Below, one piece after another: positions 63,501 through 64,000 of a stretch of DNA of 64,000 bases. Each line of letters opens with the position of its first letter. Position 1 is the first letter of the stretch. Made by a program: the position numbers and the translations under genes. The DNA comes from Bacteroidota bacterium (GTDB taxonomy: Bacteria > Bacteroidota > Bacteroidia > NS11-12g > UBA9320): positions 302,213 to 366,212 of the forward strand of contig CANIKO010000001.1 in assembly GCA_947468275.1 (NCBI GenBank). Direction: 5' to 3'. Under the pieces are notes generated by a model, which saw only the letters and a program-made list of their open reading frames with translations, made no database searches and had not been told where the DNA came from.

Positions 63501-64000
63501 CTCGGCAGTTTTTATCAATAAATCGCAAGACGCTACCGGATACAACTGGAAATTTGGAGATGGCCAAACCTCAAAGCTTCAAAATCCAAGGCATAAATTC
63601 CAAATTTCAAGCACCACCACATACAATGTAACTCTGGTAGCGCAAGTCACCAAAGGTTGTGCGGATTCCATTTCCAAAGCCGTTACCATCAACAAAAATC
63701 CAAGTTCTGATTTTAGTTATACTTACAATGGCAGCAAAGTAGACCTTAAAATAACCAAAGCAGGAAATTCCTACCAATGGAAATTTGGAACTACGGACAG
63801 TGCCAAAACCTCAGCCACCACTTATTCTCACACCATAAAATCCAGTGACCAAACCAAGGTGTGCCTTACAGCTACAGATATTTCCGGTTGCAGTAGCCAA
63901 ACTTGTAAAAATGTTTCTGTTAGAATTTTAAAGGTTTTGGAAAAAAGCTTTAAAATTTACCCCAACCCAAACAATGGTAGCTTTACCATTGAAATTGAAA
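60535..64000 (+). CDS. Giant secreted PKD/Ig-like protein with T9SS tail, 3' end outside window
   Basis: One frame is open from before 60535 to the window end (over 1150 codons). No ATG precedes the signal peptide FIKKVIFILSLIAFQSNLFAQ, so I choose the TTG at 60535. The first 400 residues resemble a beta-propeller of SBBP type (EADGGSVFLHNYQG, NRLWATKFS, IVLKADSLGNILWATSSG). Ig/PKD-like domains follow (CKGDTVKLSTYGGSKWTWSP, FHWNFNNEASSS, NWKFGDGQTSK). At the end FKIYPNPNNGSFTIEIE begins a T9SS type A sorting domain, so only a short tail is missing. A simple repeat at 63109-63150 codes LTLTSALTSTLTLI. Confidence 0.82.
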   Translation, partial: MIVLLIKHKFVLLKTSSFIKKVIFILSLIAFQSNLFAQNFDWIKAFGAIKMDQPSGIVAEADGGSVFLHNYQGQADTLSFDSFIFNDYHQSQSYLVRLDSNGKVLNAVPVSYFGQMQFLGDGKGNYFLAGITSGNDSILKFDKNFNRLWATKFSNIGLLGGRPSFSDGHLYFSGITNDSNKIVEVNTSNGNVIWGRNLCKNKYKSALQIGTVVHLKGKLYMSGRITGVEGFQVGPDTFYSYSGFVMQTDSLGNYERRFLLQCKSDNTGGGIFNIATDGNFLYICGNYKDTVYWGNKKITPQYPASADHTELFAASLTSSLTPRWFFRPKVLDKTDIVKFGNYLVSVVCSKGMLYFSGEYVSKILIDSNILTSPTNVFSIIVLKADSLGNILWATSSGNGGGRAYCMDAKAGQSVQVAGVFTDSIKLGKHSEYNNTKEFDVFVTKLTDYSITRGKVSSGPYCAGDTIKIPYTKFGVFDSTNVFVAQLSDENGNFDKSIELGRFKSNKDGTIIGKLPMFQVVTSKLYRIRILSTNPKIQSYYRTDTLRLLIFSKDKANPGKDETICKGDTVKLSTYGGSKWTWSPKYRMSDSAKRQPLVWPLKDTIYKIIISDSSGCGKPDTAFKRIFVRPYPTSKLQFKDTAVCDNSMLKIPVKFVGGDSVYQWQWYFVNPDKSLFKFKSGKLKLMDTLNYYPSVTSSTSEKLAIILKDGCTAKADTAFLTISLRKKIEIKPLRDTTLCIGNIVNYKAQATGGVAKQYHYQWQDITNNTVISTNDSLKIKAQKTFKIELSINDGCKALGDSKEFTIIVKPPLKALTNLRDTIICEAKTLNYNAQAIGGNSKAYKFYWVLNGKQIDTTNSLTLTSALTSTLTLITKDNCSLNDTVKKTITVNPSPKADFSWDLECNRTVTKFQFTGTKPNNPITTSFHWNFNNEASSSIENPSKLFSTIGAKTLTLALTSSNGCTDTIKKTIEIKPQSKADFTATDVCETDSAVFINKSQDATGYNWKFGDGQTSKLQNPRHKFQISSTTTYNVTLVAQVTKGCADSISKAVTINKNPSSDFSYTYNGSKVDLKITKAGNSYQWKFGTTDSAKTSATTYSHTIKSSDQTKVCLTATDISGCSSQTCKNVSVRILKVLEKSFKIYPNPNNGSFTIEIE
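63109..63150. repeat. Simple repeat coding a Leu-Thr stretch
   Basis: Degenerate tandem units of CCTTAA/CCTCAA, with a second short run at 63386-63412. Read on the other strand it resembles the GAGGTT-type repeat of mutS2. Confidence 0.55.

Overview
The window is a 64 kb piece of chromosome from a member of the Bacteroidota, low in G+C and close to the free-living Sphingobacteriia/Chitinophagia/Flavobacteriia side of the phylum. The signs are: the gene order xer - hpf - tRNA cluster - tuf - tRNA-Trp - secE - nusG - rplKAJL - rpoBC - DUF3467; several secreted proteins ending in type IX secretion (T9SS) type A sorting domains; a long-form GAPDH; promoters of the Bacteroidota form (TTG about 20 nt before TAnnTTTG); and no visible Shine-Dalgarno sequences.

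Layout. 1-14.2 kb: information-processing block (Xer recombinase tail, hibernation factor, five tRNAs, EF-Tu, SecE, NusG, L11/L1/L10/L7-L12, RpoB, RpoC, DUF3467), closed by a strong terminator at 14206. 14.3-21.1 kb: two tandem paralogous giant secreted proteins; a third paralog lies at 31.7-34.9 kb on the other strand. 21.1-23.4 kb: acpP-fabF-rnc. 23.5-27.7 kb: lipoprotein, ArnT-like glycosyltransferase, PAP2 phosphatase, START-like protein, metal-transport-like membrane protein. 27.7-31.7 kb: tig-clpP-clpX and a uridine kinase. 35-39.4 kb: GAPDH, RuvC, flippase-like membrane protein, family 2 glycosyltransferase. 39.5-45.3 kb: accessory-looking segment with a PKD/T9SS protein, a toxin-antitoxin pair, MutS2, a four-helix-bundle gene inside an inverted repeat, and a DUF4296 lipoprotein. 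45.3-56.6 kb: YggS, di-haem peroxidase, TonB-dependent receptor, ECF sigma factor with a small partner, a secreted protein, RF3, cyclophilin, hydrolase and FAD oxidoreductase. 56.7-64 kb: two large T9SS cargo proteins, the last cut by the window edge.

The most unusual material is at 38-45 kb. A toxin-antitoxin pair sits between two equal-length (139 bp) copies of the mutS2 3' end that differ almost only at synonymous positions, so it looks like an insertion that kept or rebuilt the target gene. About 2 kb away, a four-helix-bundle (23S-IVS family) gene fills a roughly 400 bp cassette bounded by 22-23 bp inverted repeats. These repeats supply its own start-codon region and the stop codons of that gene and of its neighbour. 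A 24 bp relative of the same repeat is embedded in frame in the nearby glycosyltransferase gene. Separately, six genes have a TAnnTTTG promoter element ending only 4-6 nt before the start codon, which predicts leaderless or nearly leaderless mRNAs.
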